Origin: Streptomyces sp. SID12501
GTDB taxonomy: Bacteria; Actinomycetota; Actinomycetes; Streptomycetales; Streptomycetaceae
DNA: 64,000 nt
NCBI RefSeq assembly: GCF_010550245.1
Contig: NZ_JAAGLU010000015.1
Location: 124,001 to 188,000 of the forward strand
Direction: 5' to 3'
Under the pieces are notes generated by a model. That model saw only the letters and a list, made by a program, of their open reading frames with translations. It had not been told where the DNA came from and ran no database searches. Shown here in pieces: positions 44,865-52,833 of this stretch (positions are counted from its first letter, which is position 1; every line of letters starts with the position of its first letter). Both the position numbers and the translations under genes were made by a program.

Positions 44865-46835
44865 ATGGCTGATCGCCGGCAGGCAACCGCGTCGGATGAC
44901 GGATCCGCGGCGCGGGCACCGGAGGCCGGTCGGGCGAGCGCGCACGACACGGTGCGCCTCGCGGTGGTGATCGGTGCTCTCGGCGTGGTCTTCGGCGACA
45001 TCGGAACCAGCCCGATCTACACCCTCCAGACGGTGTTCAACCCGAGCGACCCGCACCCCGTCCCGGTCACCACGGACAACGTGTACGGGGTGGTGTCGTT
45101 GGTGTTCTGGTCGGTGATGATCATCGTCACGGTCACCTACGTGCTGCTGGCGATGCGCGCCGACAACGACGGTGAGGGCGGCATCATGGCGCTGATCACC
45201 CTGCTACGGCGGTGGAGTTCACAGCGTGGACGTCGGGCCGCCGTCGTGCTGGCCGCGCTCGGCATCTTCGGGGCGTCGCTGTTCTTCGGTGACAGCATGA
45301 TCACCCCGGCGATCTCGGTGCTGTCCGCGGTGGAAGGAGTCAAGGTCGTCGAGCCGTCGCTGGACAGCGCGGTCGTGCCGATCACCGCGGTGATCATCGT
45401 GGGGCTGTTCCTGGTGCAGCGCCGGGGAACCGCCGCGGTGGGCCGGGTGTTCGGACCGGTCATGATCGTCTGGTTCCTGACCATCGGCGCGTGCGGCGTC
45501 GCCGGCGTCGCCGACCACCCGGACATCCTCAGGGCACTGTCACCGACGTACGCGCTGGGCTTCCTGTCCGGCCATTGGGGCACGGCCTTCTTCGCCCTGG
45601 CCGCGATCGTGCTCGCGGTCACCGGCGCCGAGGCGCTCTACGCCGACATGGGGCACTTCGGCCGCCGGGCGATCACCCGGGGCTGGCTGTTCCTCGTACT
45701 GCCCGCCTGCGTCCTGAGCTACCTGGGCCAGGGCGCGCTGATCCTCGACGATCCGGCCAACATCAGCAGCCCGTTCTTCCTGCTCGTGCCCGACTGGGGA
45801 CGCTGGCCGATGGTGCTGCTGGCGACGGCGGCGACCGTGATCGCCTCCCAGGCGGTGATCACCGGCGCGTACTCGGTCGCCTCCCAGGCCGCCCAGCTCG
45901 GCTACCTGCCGAGGCTGCGCATCGCGCACACCTCCGAATCCACCATCGGCCAGATCTACGTCCCCTGGATCAACTGGCTGCTGATGGTCTCGGTCCTCAC
46001 CCTGGTCTTCGCCTTCCGCAGCTCCGCGGCGCTGGCCTACGCGTTCGGCATGGCGGTCACCGGCACCATCACCATCACCACCCTGCTCTTCTTCTACGTC
46101 GCCCGCGCGAAATGGGGCACGCCCCGGTGGCTGCTCGCCATCGGCGCGGGCCTGCTCCTCTTCGTGGACCTGCTGTTCGTGGCGGCCAACCTGACCAAAC
46201 TCGCCCACGGTGCGTGGCTGCCGCTGCTGATCGGTCTCACCGCGTTCACCGTCATGACGACCTGGCAGCGCGGCCGCGAACTCGTCACCGCGCAGCGAGC
46301 ACGCCAGGAAGGCCCGCTGCGCGAGTTCATCGACCACCTCCACACCGGGCAGGAGCCAACTCTCCGGGCGCCCGGTACGGCCGTCTTCCTCAACCGGGAC
46401 AAGGAGACCGCGCCCCTGGCCATGCGGGCCAACGTCGAGCACAACCACGTCCGGCACGACCAGGTCGTGATCCTGACCATCAAGACCGAGCCCGTCCCCC
46501 GCGTACCGGCCGAGGAGCGGACCGTCGTCGACGACCTCGGGTACGGCGACGACGGGATCATCCACGTCACCGCCCGGTTCGGCTACATGGAGACCCCGGA
46601 CGTGCCCGCCACACTGGCCATGCTCGACCCCGCCGAAACCGAAGGACCGCTCCAACTCGACCAGGCGTCCTACTTCCTGTCGAAGATCGAGCTGCGTCGC
46701 GGGAAGGCACGGACGATGGCCCCCTGGCGCAAACGGCTGTTCATCGCCACCTCCTACATCACCTCCGACGCCGCCGAGCACTTCAGCCTGCCCCGCGACC
46801 GCACGGTCATCATGGGCTCGCACATCGAGGTGTAG
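44865..46835 (+). CDS. kup: Kup-type potassium uptake transporter
   Basis: 656 aa from the ATG at 44865 with AGAGGAGGAG upstream. Upstream in-frame codons are not needed. The start VVIGALGVVFGDIGTSPIYT is the Kup/HAK/KT signature, and GEGGIMALITLL, FFGDSMITPAISVLSAVEG and GAEALYADMGHFG follow. Twelve membrane segments fill the first 450 residues. The C-terminal 170 residues are the usual cytoplasmic domain. The protein imports K+ with protons. It opens a cluster of ion-transport genes (CDF, two CorA, MgtC). Confidence 0.95.
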   Translation: MADRRQATASDDGSAARAPEAGRASAHDTVRLAVVIGALGVVFGDIGTSPIYTLQTVFNPSDPHPVPVTTDNVYGVVSLVFWSVMIIVTVTYVLLAMRADNDGEGGIMALITLLRRWSSQRGRRAAVVLAALGIFGASLFFGDSMITPAISVLSAVEGVKVVEPSLDSAVVPITAVIIVGLFLVQRRGTAAVGRVFGPVMIVWFLTIGACGVAGVADHPDILRALSPTYALGFLSGHWGTAFFALAAIVLAVTGAEALYADMGHFGRRAITRGWLFLVLPACVLSYLGQGALILDDPANISSPFFLLVPDWGRWPMVLLATAATVIASQAVITGAYSVASQAAQLGYLPRLRIAHTSESTIGQIYVPWINWLLMVSVLTLVFAFRSSAALAYAFGMAVTGTITITTLLFFYVARAKWGTPRWLLAIGAGLLLFVDLLFVAANLTKLAHGAWLPLLIGLTAFTVMTTWQRGRELVTAQRARQEGPLREFIDHLHTGQEPTLRAPGTAVFLNRDKETAPLAMRANVEHNHVRHDQVVILTIKTEPVPRVPAEERTVVDDLGYGDDGIIHVTARFGYMETPDVPATLAMLDPAETEGPLQLDQASYFLSKIELRRGKARTMAPWRKRLFIATSYITSDAAEHFSLPRDRTVIMGSHIEV

Positions 46836-46935
46836 GCGCACCGGACACCGCGAGACAGGTACGGGTACGGGGTGGACGGCGACCGCACCCGTAAGCGCCT
46901 CGGTCGGCAGCGGGCCCGTCGGTGTGCGTGGACGG

Positions 46936-47649
46936 TCAGTCGCGGCAGGCTCGGCCGGGACCGCAGCCGCACGCGTCGCCGACCTCGGGGTTGGCGGTCG
47001 GCACCGCAGCGGTCACGGGCGCGCAGCAGCCCTTGCCCTGCCAGGCGTCGCGGCCTTCCCTGACGGCGACGGCGGCGATGACGAGGGCGGCGATCGGGTC
47101 GGCCCAGGACCAGCCGAGGATGGCGTTGAGGACCAGGCCGATCAGCAGCACGGCGGAGAGGTACGTGCACAGCAGGGTCTGCTTGGAGTCGGCTACCACG
47201 CTGGCGGAGCCGAGTTCGCGGCCCGCGCGGCGCTGGGCGGCGGACAGGAACGGCATGACGGCGAGGGAGAGGGCGGCGAGCACGATGCCGGGGAGGGAGC
47301 GTTCGGCCTCGCCGGTGCCGGTCAGGGCGCGTACGGCGTCAACGGTGACGTAGGCGGCGAGCACGAAGAACGACAGCGCGATGATCCGCAGGGTGGTCTT
47401 CTCCCGGGCTTCGCGTACGGCGTGCTCGCGGGCGGAGAACTGCCAGGCGACCGCTGCGGCCGAGGAGATCTCGATGATCGAGTCCAGGCCGAATCCGATC
47501 AGGGCGGTGGAGGAGGCGATCGTGCCGGCGGTGAGGGCGCCGATCGCCTCGATGACGTTGTAGGTGATGGTCGTGGCGACCAGCAGGCGTATCCGGCGGG
47601 CGATCGCGTCGCGGCGGGCCGGGGACGGGCCGAGGGATATCGCGGCCAT
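46936..47649 (-). CDS. Cation diffusion facilitator-like metal transporter (copy 2, intact)
   Basis: 237 aa from the ATG at 47649, overlapping the upstream regulator stop as TGATG. Five to six helices are visible. The metal-site-like motifs are GFGLDSIIEISSAAAVAWQF and SWADPIAALVIAAVAVREGR. The last 40 residues are Cys-rich (GKGCCAP, DACGCGPGRACRD) and may bind metal. It lacks the large C-terminal cytoplasmic domain of classic CDF proteins. Coupling to a CmtR-like Cd/Pb sensor suggests export of Cd, Pb or Zn. It is about 80% identical by eye to the broken copy at 30508-31221. Confidence 0.82.
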   Translation of the reverse strand: MAAISLGPSPARRDAIARRIRLLVATTITYNVIEAIGALTAGTIASSTALIGFGLDSIIEISSAAAVAWQFSAREHAVREAREKTTLRIIALSFFVLAAYVTVDAVRALTGTGEAERSLPGIVLAALSLAVMPFLSAAQRRAGRELGSASVVADSKQTLLCTYLSAVLLIGLVLNAILGWSWADPIAALVIAAVAVREGRDAWQGKGCCAPVTAAVPTANPEVGDACGCGPGRACRD

Positions 47650-47984
47650 CAGCAGCACCCCTGCTCGTCGGCGTCCGCGCAGGTGCGGTCGGTGGCGACA
47701 GCCACCACGGCGGCGCGCAGGTCGTCCAGGGCGTGGGCCAGGCGCGGGTCGGCGAGTTCGTAGCGGGTGCGGCGGCCGTCGGGCGCGGTGATGACCAAGC
47801 CGCAGTCGCGCAGGCAGGTCAGGTGGTTGGACAGCCGGGTGCGGGAGATGCCGAGCGCGTCGGCGAGGTCGGCCGGGTAGGCGGGGGCCTGGCGCAGGGC
47901 GAGCAGGATGCGGCAGCGGATCGGGTCGGCGAGCGCGCGACCGAACCGGGCCAGGACGTCGATGTCGGAGGCAGCAGTCAGCAC
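47649..47984 (-). CDS. cmtR: CmtR-like ArsR/SmtB metal-sensing repressor (copy 2)
   Basis: 111 aa from the GTG at 47984, chosen because it aligns residue for residue with copy 1. A GTG six bases upstream is also possible. Cysteines fall at 57, 61 (CLRDC) and 102 (RTCAD), the known CmtR ligand positions, and a CC ends the protein. The HTH is DLADALGISRTRLSNHL. It should repress itself and the coupled CDF gene until Cd or Pb binds. A 16-bp palindrome lies 20 bp upstream. Unlike copy 1 there is no divergent gene behind the operator. Confidence 0.85.
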   Translation of the reverse strand: MLTAASDIDVLARFGRALADPIRCRILLALRQAPAYPADLADALGISRTRLSNHLTCLRDCGLVITAPDGRRTRYELADPRLAHALDDLRAAVVAVATDRTCADADEQGCC

Positions 47985-48003
47985 ACCCACGACAGTACAT
48001 GGA

Positions 48004-48019
48004 TTCCTGAATTCAGGAA
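48004..48019. promoter_or_regulatory. Palindromic operator of the second CmtR-like gene
   Basis: TTCCTGAATTCAGGAA is a perfect 16-bp palindrome containing the 14-bp palindrome found at 31576-31589 upstream of copy 1. It lies 20 bp before the GTG at 47984. Confidence 0.65.
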
Positions 48020-48051
48020 ATCATGGATTGTGGCGACGGTGAGGCGAGGAG

Positions 48052-49155
48052 TTACAGCCAGCCGTTGCGCTTGAAGTTGCGGTGGAGGACGAGGCAGACG
48101 GTCGCGATGACGGTGAGGACGAGGGGGTAGCCGAAGGTCCAGCGCAGTTCGGGCATGTGGTCGAAGTTCATGCCGTAGACCCCGCAGACCATGGTGGGTA
48201 CGGCGATGATCGCGGCCCAGGCGGTGATCTTGCGCATGTCCTCGTTCTGGGCGACGGTCACCTGCGCGAGGTGGGCCTGGAGGATGGAGTCGAGCAGGGC
48301 GTCGAAGGCGTTGATCTGCTCGGTGACGCGGGTGAGGTGGTCGGCGACGTCCCGGAAGTACGCCTGTATCTCCTTGTCGACGCAGGCGCGGGGCTCGGTG
48401 GCGATCCGGTCGAGGGGGCGCGCGAGTGGGACCACGGCCCGCTTCAGCTCCAGGAGTTCGCGCTTGAGCTGGTAGGTGCGGCCGGCGTCCGCGCTCCGGG
48501 GGCTGTGCGGGGAGAAGACGTCGGTCTCGACCTGGTCGATGTCGTTCTGGACGGCGTCGGTGACGGTGACGTAGTCGTCGACGACGTGGTCGGCGATGGC
48601 GTGCAGGACGGCGGAAGGGCCCTTGGCCAGCAGGTCCGGGTGGGCTTCGAGGTTCTCGCGCAGGGGGCCGAGGGAGCCGTGGCGGCCGTGTCGGACGGTG
48701 ACGACGAAGTCGGGGCCGGTGAAGACCATGATCTCGCCGGTGTCGACGACCTCGCTGGTCGCGGTCAGTTCGGTGTGTTCGACGTAGGTGACGGTCTTGA
48801 AGACGGCGAACAGGACCTCGCCGTACTGCTCGATCTTGGGGCGCTGGTGGGCGTGGACGGCGTCCTCGACGGCGAGCGGGTGCAGCCCGAACAGGTCGGC
48901 GACCCCGGCGAACTCCTCCTCGCCGGGTTCGTGCAGGCCCAGCCAGACGAAGCCGCCCCGGTGCTTGCGGGCGTGCCGGACGGCTTCCTGCACCGAGCCG
49001 CCCGTCGACGGTGTGCGGACTCCGTCGCGGTAGACGACGCAGTTGACCACGGACGCGCCGAGCGGGGAGCGGGCCGGGTGGCTGAGGTCCACACGGCGAT
49101 GCCGGGTGCGCCGCGCCAGGTTCGCGACTTTGCGCAGGTTGCCGACCATGGACAT
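48052..49155 (-). CDS. corA: CorA-family Mg2+/Co2+ transporter (first of tandem pair)
   Basis: 367 aa from the ATG at 49155 (AAGGAGAA upstream). The C-terminus has two membrane helices with the signature YGMNFDHMPEL between them, which holds the GMN selectivity motif. The long N-terminal cytoplasmic domain includes HPLAVEDAVHAHQRPKIEQY, AIADHVVDDYVTVTDAVQND and AYFRDVADHLTRVTEQINAF, all CorA features. It forms pentameric channels for Mg2+ or Co2+. The related gene at 49220-50248 lies directly upstream in the same direction (64-bp gap), so this is a tandem duplication that has diverged. Confidence 0.93.
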   Translation of the reverse strand: MSMVGNLRKVANLARRTRHRRVDLSHPARSPLGASVVNCVVYRDGVRTPSTGGSVQEAVRHARKHRGGFVWLGLHEPGEEEFAGVADLFGLHPLAVEDAVHAHQRPKIEQYGEVLFAVFKTVTYVEHTELTATSEVVDTGEIMVFTGPDFVVTVRHGRHGSLGPLRENLEAHPDLLAKGPSAVLHAIADHVVDDYVTVTDAVQNDIDQVETDVFSPHSPRSADAGRTYQLKRELLELKRAVVPLARPLDRIATEPRACVDKEIQAYFRDVADHLTRVTEQINAFDALLDSILQAHLAQVTVAQNEDMRKITAWAAIIAVPTMVCGVYGMNFDHMPELRWTFGYPLVLTVIATVCLVLHRNFKRNGWL

Positions 49156-49219
49156 ACGGGATTCTCCTTCACCGGACCGTCGGATCCGGACAGTGTGCCA
49201 AATGACGACAAGACGGATG

Positions 49220-50248
49220 TCAGAGCCAGCGCTTCTTGCGGAAGACCAGGTAGACGACGGTGACAATGACGGCGGTGCCGCCGAGCATCAGCGGGTAGCC
49301 GAACAGCTGGCGCAGTTCGGGCATGTGGTCGAAGTTCATGCCGTAGACGCCGGCAATGGCGATGGGGATGGCGATCAGGGCGGCGGCGGCACTGATGCGG
49401 CGCATGTCGTGGTTCTGCTGGAGGCTGGTCTGGGCGAGGGCCATGGTCAGGGCGTTGTCGACGAGTTCGGTCAGGACGGTGACGCGCTCCGCGGCCTGGG
49501 TGAGGTGGTCGGCGACGTCGCGGAAGTAGGCGGCCAGTTCCCGGTCCACGCCGGGGACGCGGCGTTCGGCGAGGTCGCGCAGGGGCCGGGCCAGGGGCGC
49601 GACGGTTCGCTTGAGTTCGACGAGTTCGCGTTTGAGCTGGTAGATGCGGCCGATGTCGTGGCCGGTGTCCGGGGAGAAGGCGTCGTTCTCGATCTCGTCG
49701 GCGTCGGTCTCCAGAGCGGTGACGACGTCGAGGTACTGGTCCACGACCGAGTCGGCGATGGCGTGCAGGACGGCGGCGGGGCCGTGGGCGAGGCGCTCGG
49801 GGTCGGCCTCCAGGCGGCTGCGGACGCCGGTGAGCGGCTCCGAGGGGTCGTGGCGGACGACGATGATGAAGTCGCGGCCTGCGAAGGCCATGATCTCGCC
49901 GGTGCCGACGAGGTCGGTGGTGGGGGTCAGCTGGTGGTCGTGTTCGAGGTAGACGGTGGTGCGCAGGACGAGGAAGAGGGTGTCGTCGTACTGCTCCAGT
50001 TTGGGGCGCTGGTGGGCTTCCAGGGCGTCCTCGACGGCCAGGGGGTGGAGGGCGAACGTGCTGGCGACGGCCTGGAGTTGGTCGGCGGTGGGGGCGTGCA
50101 GTCCGATCCAGGCGAAGGCGCCGGGGGTGGTGCGGGCGGCGTGCATGGCCTCGGCCGACGACAGATGGCCTGGTCGGCGGCGCCCGTACTCGTACAGGGC
50201 GCAGTCGACGACGGGGACCTGCGGCCGGGGCGTGTTGTGGGCCGTCAT
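49220..50248 (-). CDS. corA: CorA-family Mg2+/Co2+ transporter (second of tandem pair)
   Basis: 342 aa from the ATG at 50248 with AGGAGGTGA upstream. It carries HPLAVEDALEAHQRPKLEQY, AIADSVVDQYLDVVTALETD, AAYFRDVADHLTQAAERVTV and the GMN signature YGMNFDHMPEL, and ends in basic residues. It is about half identical to its neighbour by eye. It is divergent from the ArsR gene at 50306 (57-bp gap), which probably regulates it. Two CorA genes in a row may differ in metal preference or threshold. Confidence 0.93.
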   Translation of the reverse strand: MTAHNTPRPQVPVVDCALYEYGRRRPGHLSSAEAMHAARTTPGAFAWIGLHAPTADQLQAVASTFALHPLAVEDALEAHQRPKLEQYDDTLFLVLRTTVYLEHDHQLTPTTDLVGTGEIMAFAGRDFIIVVRHDPSEPLTGVRSRLEADPERLAHGPAAVLHAIADSVVDQYLDVVTALETDADEIENDAFSPDTGHDIGRIYQLKRELVELKRTVAPLARPLRDLAERRVPGVDRELAAYFRDVADHLTQAAERVTVLTELVDNALTMALAQTSLQQNHDMRRISAAAALIAIPIAIAGVYGMNFDHMPELRQLFGYPLMLGGTAVIVTVVYLVFRKKRWL

Positions 50249-50305
50249 GGCTCACCTCCTTGCGGGGCGCGGACGTGGGTCCGGACCACCGGTTAGCATA
50301 TTTGC

Positions 50306-50713
50306 ATGGAAGCGCAAGTAGCGTCATGGGACGAGGAGCGGGCCGAGCGGTCGGTGGCGGTGCTCAAGGCGGTCGCCGATCCGTCGCGCTACCGGCTGCT
50401 GTGGGCGCTGAGCGAGCGGGAGTTGCCGGTCAGCCGGCTGGCGGAGCTGATCGGCGCGCATGTCGCGGCCACCTCCCAGCACCTCGCGAAACTGCGCGCG
50501 GCCGGGCTGGTCACCTCCCGTCGTGAGGGCACGCGGATCTACTACCGGGCCGCCGGGCGTCAGGTGCGGGGACTGCTGGAGAGCGCGGTACTGGCCGGTG
50601 ACGCCGCCGAGGCCCTGGACGCCGCGGCGGAGGCGGGCGAGGTGCCCGCGGCGGTCGCGCAGGAACGCCCGGCCGCGGCTCGGGCGCGGCACCGCCCGGT
50701 TGCGGAGACGTGA
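50306..50713 (+). CDS. ArsR/SmtB-family transcriptional regulator
   Basis: 135 aa from the ATG at 50306. The winged helix is AVADPSRYRLLWALSERELP and LAELIGAHVAATSQHLAKLR, followed by the wing SRREGTRIYYRAAG. No ELCV-type or CmtR-type cysteines are present. It lacks Cys altogether, so any metal would be bound by His, Asp or Glu (DNA-distal C-terminal segment ARARHRPV has one His). The divergent gene is CorA, and TTGC and GCAA flank the start region as a possible half-site pair. Confidence 0.85.
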   Translation: MEAQVASWDEERAERSVAVLKAVADPSRYRLLWALSERELPVSRLAELIGAHVAATSQHLAKLRAAGLVTSRREGTRIYYRAAGRQVRGLLESAVLAGDAAEALDAAAEAGEVPAAVAQERPAAARARHRPVAET

Positions 50714-50724
50714 GTTTCCGCTCG

Positions 50725-51357
50725 TCATGCGGCCGTCCGCCGCCAGGCGGCGGAGACGACGGCCGGTTCCATGCTGATGCGGGCGACCGCGCTCTCCACC
50801 GGTGTGCTGTCGGCTCCGTCGGAGGTGATCTCCGCGCGTATCCGCACCTGACCGTCCTCGCCGTCGGCGGTGGCGGCGACCGCGTGCAGACGGCTGGCGG
50901 AGCCGGCCAGGGACTGCACGAGCAGGGTGCGGACGTGGGCTTCGTCGCGGGTGGCGACCACGGCCTCCACGCGGTACGGGGTCGGGACCTCGTCGCCCGA
51001 GCCGGGCTGACGGTCCAGGCGCTGGGCGAGTCCGCGTACGGCGGTGTTGACGGCGACGACCGCCGCCGCGCCGACGAGTGCGTACCCGGGCAGGCCGGCT
51101 CCGGCGAGGGAACCCACCGCGGCCGAACACCACAGGGTGGCCGCGGTGTTGATGCCGGAGACCACCTGGGCGGCGATCCGGCTGGGATCGCCCGTACCGA
51201 AGGAACTGGACAGCAGCACGAACAGGGCGGAACCTGTGGCCACCAGAGTGTTGGTGCGCAGCCCGGCCATCCGCTGGCGCCACTGCCGCTCGATGCCGAT
51301 CAGCGCGCCCGCGGCCAGCCCCGCGCCGAGACCGGTGGCGAAGTGCAGCGCGTTCAC
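50725..51357 (-). CDS. MgtC/SapB-family membrane protein with internal deletion
   Basis: 210 aa from the GTG at 51357, which overlaps the stop of the ABC ATPase gene as GTGA. The start GLGAGLAAGALIGIERQWRQ and RMAGLRTNTLVATGSALFVL, then NTAATLWCSAAVGSLAGAGL, are MgtC hallmarks. Between VVSGI and NTAATLW the family normally has about 18 residues (FLGAGVI- and VRG-containing), which are missing here without a frameshift. The C-terminal cytoplasmic part is present. MgtC proteins act in Mg2+ limitation and growth control. Loss of this conserved loop may inactivate the protein. Confidence 0.85.
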   Translation of the reverse strand: MNALHFATGLGAGLAAGALIGIERQWRQRMAGLRTNTLVATGSALFVLLSSSFGTGDPSRIAAQVVSGINTAATLWCSAAVGSLAGAGLPGYALVGAAAVVAVNTAVRGLAQRLDRQPGSGDEVPTPYRVEAVVATRDEAHVRTLLVQSLAGSASRLHAVAATADGEDGQVRIRAEITSDGADSTPVESAVARISMEPAVVSAAWRRTAA

Positions 51358-52799
51358 CGGACCTGTCCCTCCCGTACGGCGTCGGTGTCGGCATCGGTGT
51401 CGGTGTCGGTGTCGCCTTCGTCGAGGCGGTACTCCTGAGGCTCGGCGTCGTAGGAGTACAGCTCGCCGTAGCGGCCCCAGTCGGTGGCCGTCTCCAGCTG
51501 GCGGGTGACCTGCTCGCTCGTGAAGTGGTGGGCCAGCACGTCGCGGAAGAACCCGGAGCGCAGGGTGCCGTCGGGGTTCTGGCGCAGGCTGCTGGTGATC
51601 AGCCTGACCAGCGGGGCGCCCGATGCCGCCTCGGCGAAGATGGTCTTGGACTTCTGTACGTCGGCGCCGGCGAAGGCGGCTCCGGTGTCGGTGAGCAGCA
51701 GGTCGTCGCCGTGCACAACGGCGAAGCCGAGCAGGTCGAGGGCGTCGACGAGGGGCAGCACGTCGTCGACCTCCAGGCCGAGATCGTCGACCAGGTCGGC
51801 GAGGTCGGCGCGTCCGTCGCGGTGGGCGATCATCTCGGCCAGGCCGGACAGGCCGTCCACGCTCGCGGTGGGCAGCGGGGTGTTGGCCGGGGTGCGCTTC
51901 TCCAGCTCGACGGCGTCCACCGGCTCGGCACGGCCGGGGGTGCGCCCCTCCTTCTGCCGACCGGTCATCGTCCGGTACACGCGGTCGATCAGGTCCTCGA
52001 AGGCGGCCGAATTCCGGTCCCGGGGGCGGTCCAGGCCGACCTCGAAGACCTCGCGGATGGTGCCGTAGGGGCGGGAGCCGAGGACGACGATCCGGTCGGC
52101 CATCAGCACGGCTTCCTCGATGTTGTGCGTGACCAGCACGATCGCCCGGGTCGGGAACTGCCCGGACTCCCACAGCTCCATCAGCTCGCCGCGCAGGTTC
52201 TCGGCCGTGAGCACGTCCAGCGCGGAGAACGGCTCGTCCATCATCAGGACGTCCGGCTCCACGACCAACGCCCGTGCGAAGCCGACGCGTTGGCGCATGC
52301 CGCCGGAGAGCTCCTTGGGGTAGGCGGACTCGAAGCCGTCCAGACCGATCAGGTCGATGGCCTGCCGGGCCGCGTCCGCCCGTTCGGCGGCGCCGACTCC
52401 CTTGGCCTCCAGGCCGAGTTCGACGTTCTGCTGCACGGTCAGCCACGGCAGCAGCGCGAAGGTCTGGAACACCATGGCCGTACCCGGGTTGGCGCCGGTC
52501 AGCGGGGCGCCCTTGTAGGCGACGGTGCCGGAACTGACCGGCACCAGACCGGCCAGGCAGCGCAGCAGCGTCGACTTGCCCGAGCCCGACTTGCCCAGCA
52601 GGGCGACGACTTCACCAGCGTGGACCTGGAGGTCGATGCCCGACAGGACGGGCAGCTCGCCGTCGGCGCCCGCGTAGGACTTGGTCAGGCCGACGGTCTC
52701 CAGCAGGACGTCGCCGTCCGCGGAACGGGTCCTGTCGAAGGCCGGGGTGTTGCGGTCGGCGCGCAGGCCACGGAGGCCGCGCAGGGAGTTCAGCACCAT
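51354..52799 (-). CDS. ABC transporter ATP-binding protein with C-terminal AAA-associated domain
   Basis: 481 aa from the ATG at 52799 (GGAG upstream). A second ATG four codons earlier is possible. Walker A is LLGKSGSGKSTLLRCLAGLV, the signature LSGGMRQRVGFARALVVEPD, Walker B VLMMDEPFSALD, and the switch His is in LVTHNIEEAV. This is the NrtD/SsuB/TauB group. Residues about 300-460 form the extra AAA-associated domain seen in NrtC-type or metal-associated ATPases. The last residues (DTDTDTDADTDA) come from a hexanucleotide repeat. It overlaps the MgtC-like gene and follows the permease. Confidence 0.9.
   Translation of the reverse strand: MVLNSLRGLRGLRADRNTPAFDRTRSADGDVLLETVGLTKSYAGADGELPVLSGIDLQVHAGEVVALLGKSGSGKSTLLRCLAGLVPVSSGTVAYKGAPLTGANPGTAMVFQTFALLPWLTVQQNVELGLEAKGVGAAERADAARQAIDLIGLDGFESAYPKELSGGMRQRVGFARALVVEPDVLMMDEPFSALDVLTAENLRGELMELWESGQFPTRAIVLVTHNIEEAVLMADRIVVLGSRPYGTIREVFEVGLDRPRDRNSAAFEDLIDRVYRTMTGRQKEGRTPGRAEPVDAVELEKRTPANTPLPTASVDGLSGLAEMIAHRDGRADLADLVDDLGLEVDDVLPLVDALDLLGFAVVHGDDLLLTDTGAAFAGADVQKSKTIFAEAASGAPLVRLITSSLRQNPDGTLRSGFFRDVLAHHFTSEQVTRQLETATDWGRYGELYSYDAEPQEYRLDEGDTDTDTDADTDAVREGQVR
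51381..51416. repeat. GTCGGT-type hexanucleotide repeat inside the ABC ATPase gene
   Basis: About six imperfect copies of GTCGGT (plus strand) encode the alternating Asp-Thr tail of the ATPase. Such a tract can change length by slippage. Confidence 0.7.
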
Positions 52800-52833
52800 G
52801 ACGTGCTCCAAGTCGCTTGGAAGACAGGAAAGT

